Source: Anaerolineae bacterium (lineage in GTDB: Bacteria > Chloroflexota > Anaerolineae > Anaerolineales > Villigracilaceae). Taken from it: DNA of 9,496 nucleotides. How positions within the stretch are numbered: the first letter of the stretch is position 1; every line of letters starts with the position of its first letter. The stretch is from contig DQGV01000120.1 of the NCBI GenBank assembly GCA_003524705.1, positions 1 through 9,496 on the forward strand. The letters run 5' to 3'. Both the position numbers and the translations under genes were made by a program. The notes beneath the pieces are model-generated. The model was not told the origin of the DNA, did not search any database, and worked only from the letters and a program-made list of their open reading frames with translations. This document shows, in pieces, positions 7,192 through 9,496 of the stretch.

Positions 7192-8148
7192 ATGGACATT
7201 CTCTTAACTGGCTCTGTCGCTTACGATTATTTGATGACCTTCCCCGGTCATTTCAAAGAACAAATTTTGCCCACCCGTTTGGAATCTATCAGTCTTTCGT
7301 TTTTGGTAGATTCCATGTCAAAACAACGTGGTGGCATTGCACCAAATATCGCTTACACCATGGCATTGCTCGGTCGCAAGCCACGTGTGATGGCAACAGT
7401 GGGTATGGACTTTGAAGATTATCGCGAGTGGCTTGAAGCAAAAGGTGTGGATACTTCTTTAATGAAAGTGGTTACTGGATTATTCACCGCTTCTTTCTTC
7501 GCCACAACTGACCATGCATCCGCGCAGATTGCTTCGTTTTACCCGGGGGCGATGGCTCATTCTGCAACACAATCCATCAAAGAATTAGATAAAAAACCAG
7601 ATTTAGTTGTCGTATCACCATCAGCACCGGATGCGATGATGAAATTCCCTGCCGAATGCCGTGAATTAGGAATCCCATATTTATATGACCCAAGCCAACA
7701 AATTTTGAGACTTGAAGGCAATGAACTTGCTCGTGACATGGAAGGTGCGGAATTTTTATTTTGTAACGATTACGAGTTTGGATTAATCTCCAAAAAAACT
7801 GGTTGGAGTTTAGACCAAATCCTTGAACATGTAAAAGTATTGGTCATCACACGTGGCAAAGATGGTGCAGATTTATATACCGATGGTATTTCTGTTCATA
7901 TTCCCACAGTACCAGAAGATGAAATTGTAGACCCAACTGGTGTGGGCGATGCTTTTCGAGGCGGATTTTTATCAGGCTATTCACATGGCTTTGATTGGAA
8001 GTTATGTGGTGAAATTGGTTCATTAGCGGCTGTGTATTGTTTAGAGCAAAAAGGTCCACAAAGCCATGCTTACACAAGAGAAGATTTTGTGAATCGTTTC
8101 CGTAAACATTTTGATGATGATAAGAAGTTAGATACTTTATTGAAATAA
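7192..8148 (+). CDS. adoK: Adenosine kinase, PfkB/ribokinase family
   Basis: Encodes 318 residues. It resembles the actinobacterial adenosine kinase (M. tuberculosis AdoK, as I recall it) along its whole length: TGSVAYDYLM start, FPGHFKEQ, LSFLVD, RGGIAPN (46-52), QIASFYPGAM, DPSQQ, NDYE (192-195), KTGWS, and the PfkB signature DPTGVGDAFR with catalytic base Asp253. The enzyme phosphorylates adenosine to AMP with ATP in the cytoplasm. Placed directly before ahcY, it would remove the adenosine released from S-adenosylhomocysteine, pulling that reversible hydrolysis forward and saving the purine. A generic sugar kinase is the alternative, but the AdoK-specific segments argue against it. The start matches the family N-terminus although the RBS is poor (only GCGAG nearby) and a terminator lies just upstream. 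Confidence 0.9.
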   Translation: MDILLTGSVAYDYLMTFPGHFKEQILPTRLESISLSFLVDSMSKQRGGIAPNIAYTMALLGRKPRVMATVGMDFEDYREWLEAKGVDTSLMKVVTGLFTASFFATTDHASAQIASFYPGAMAHSATQSIKELDKKPDLVVVSPSAPDAMMKFPAECRELGIPYLYDPSQQILRLEGNELARDMEGAEFLFCNDYEFGLISKKTGWSLDQILEHVKVLVITRGKDGADLYTDGISVHIPTVPEDEIVDPTGVGDAFRGGFLSGYSHGFDWKLCGEIGSLAAVYCLEQKGPQSHAYTREDFVNRFRKHFDDDKKLDTLLK

Positions 8149-8156
8149 AAATCTAT

Positions 8157-8316
8157 TTAGATTCGTTGGTTAAGCTGGCAGTGTTCGCCTTGATGCCGTA
8201 CATACCCACTACGATTGATGTCAAGTAGTGCTAATTGTTGAGACCAACTCTAATGAAATAATCAGGGAATGTGGCAGGTGAGTTCTTCTGCGAACACGAA
8301 GAAAGAATCGTCACAT
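8157..8316 (+). ncRNA. Candidate riboswitch-like structured leader of ahcY
   Basis: Found by manual pairing. P1: TTAGA (8157-8161) and GTTGGT (8165-8170) pair with ACCAAC (8243-8248) and TCTAA (8249-8253), 11 bp with a 3-nt bulge. Inside it are P2 (GGCA 8177-8180 with TGCC 8194-8197, 13-nt loop) and P3 (CACTAC 8207-8212 with GTAGTG 8225-8230, 12-nt loop), giving a three-way junction. Downstream, P4 (ATGTGGC 8269-8275 with GTCACAT 8310-8316, one G-U) holds P5 (TTCTTC 8283-8288 with GAAGAA 8298-8303). The P5 loop GCGAACAC (8290-8297) is the exact complement of GTGTTCGC (8181-8188) in the P2 loop: an 8-bp kissing loop. It begins 8 nt after the adoK stop and ends 13 nt before the ahcY RBS. Position suggests control by SAM, SAH, adenosine or homocysteine; ligand and family are unknown. 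Confidence 0.65.
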
Positions 8317-8329
8317 CGTACTAAGTAAT

Positions 8330-8335
8330 AAGGAG
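8330..8335 (+). promoter_or_regulatory. Ribosome binding site of ahcY
   Basis: AAGGAG, 9 nt before the ATG at 8345. It is the strongest Shine-Dalgarno among the methionine-cycle genes here and lies just 3' of the structured leader, so control of translation initiation is plausible. No obvious anti-Shine-Dalgarno pairing and no U-tract terminator were seen in the leader. Confidence 0.75.
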
Positions 8336-8341
8336 TATTAA

Positions 8342-9496
<1,155 letters not shown>

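Noticed and set aside
8129..8168. Separate promoter for ahcY (TTGAAA at 8140, TAGATT at 8158)
   Set aside because: Spacing between the boxes is 12 nt, and a start from TAGATT would remove the 5' strand of P1. No convincing box pair was found.

Overview
The window reads as chromosomal DNA of a free-living bacterium, most likely a member of the Chloroflexota (Anaerolineae-like). This is inferred from a combination of traits: Thr/Pro-rich lipoprotein linkers, a tetratricopeptide-rich lytic transglycosylase lipoprotein, an actinobacterial-type adenosine kinase beside a Thermotoga-type S-adenosylhomocysteinase, near-ideal promoters placed so close to start codons that the mRNAs should be leaderless, and moderate G+C by eye. 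No single marker gene proves the phylum. There are no signs of phage, transposons or CRISPR.

Bases 2-3488 (+ strand) are a tightly packed MacA/MacB-like exporter operon: the 3' part of a HlyD/MacA-type adaptor, a stand-alone MacB/LolD-type ATPase (RBS-guided start at 852), a FtsX/MacB-type permease (4-nt overlap), and a small SH3-domain lipoprotein (8-nt overlap). A convergent gene (3509-5932, - strand) encodes an Slt70-like lytic transglycosylase lipoprotein. It is divergent from mtnA (5999-7051), and the 66-bp gap between them holds one promoter region for each gene. In both, exactly 6 nt separate the -10 box from the ATG.

Bases 5999-9496 (+ strand) hold methionine/SAM-cycle genes: mtnA (methylthioribose-1-phosphate isomerase, methionine salvage), adoK (adenosine kinase) and ahcY (S-adenosylhomocysteine hydrolase, cut by the window end). 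AhcY splits SAH into homocysteine and adenosine. AdoK phosphorylates the adenosine, pulling the reversible AhcY reaction forward. MtnA handles the thio-sugar product of the other SAM-derived nucleoside, methylthioadenosine.

The most interesting element is the 196-nt gap between adoK and ahcY. It folds by inspection into a bulged 11-bp closing helix around two hairpins, followed by a second helix capped by a hairpin. The loop of that last hairpin is perfectly complementary over 8 nt to the loop of the first hairpin (a kissing loop). It ends just before a good ribosome binding site. It does not match the SAH, cobalamin or canonical SAM-I riboswitch signatures I can recall, so it may be a new or strongly variant riboswitch of the SAM/SAH/adenosine/homocysteine family.

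Other points of interest are an intrinsic terminator only 14 nt upstream of adoK (possible attenuator) and a family of 7-nt-unit inverted repeats. That family occurs twice: inside the lipoprotein gene and across the mtnA stop codon.
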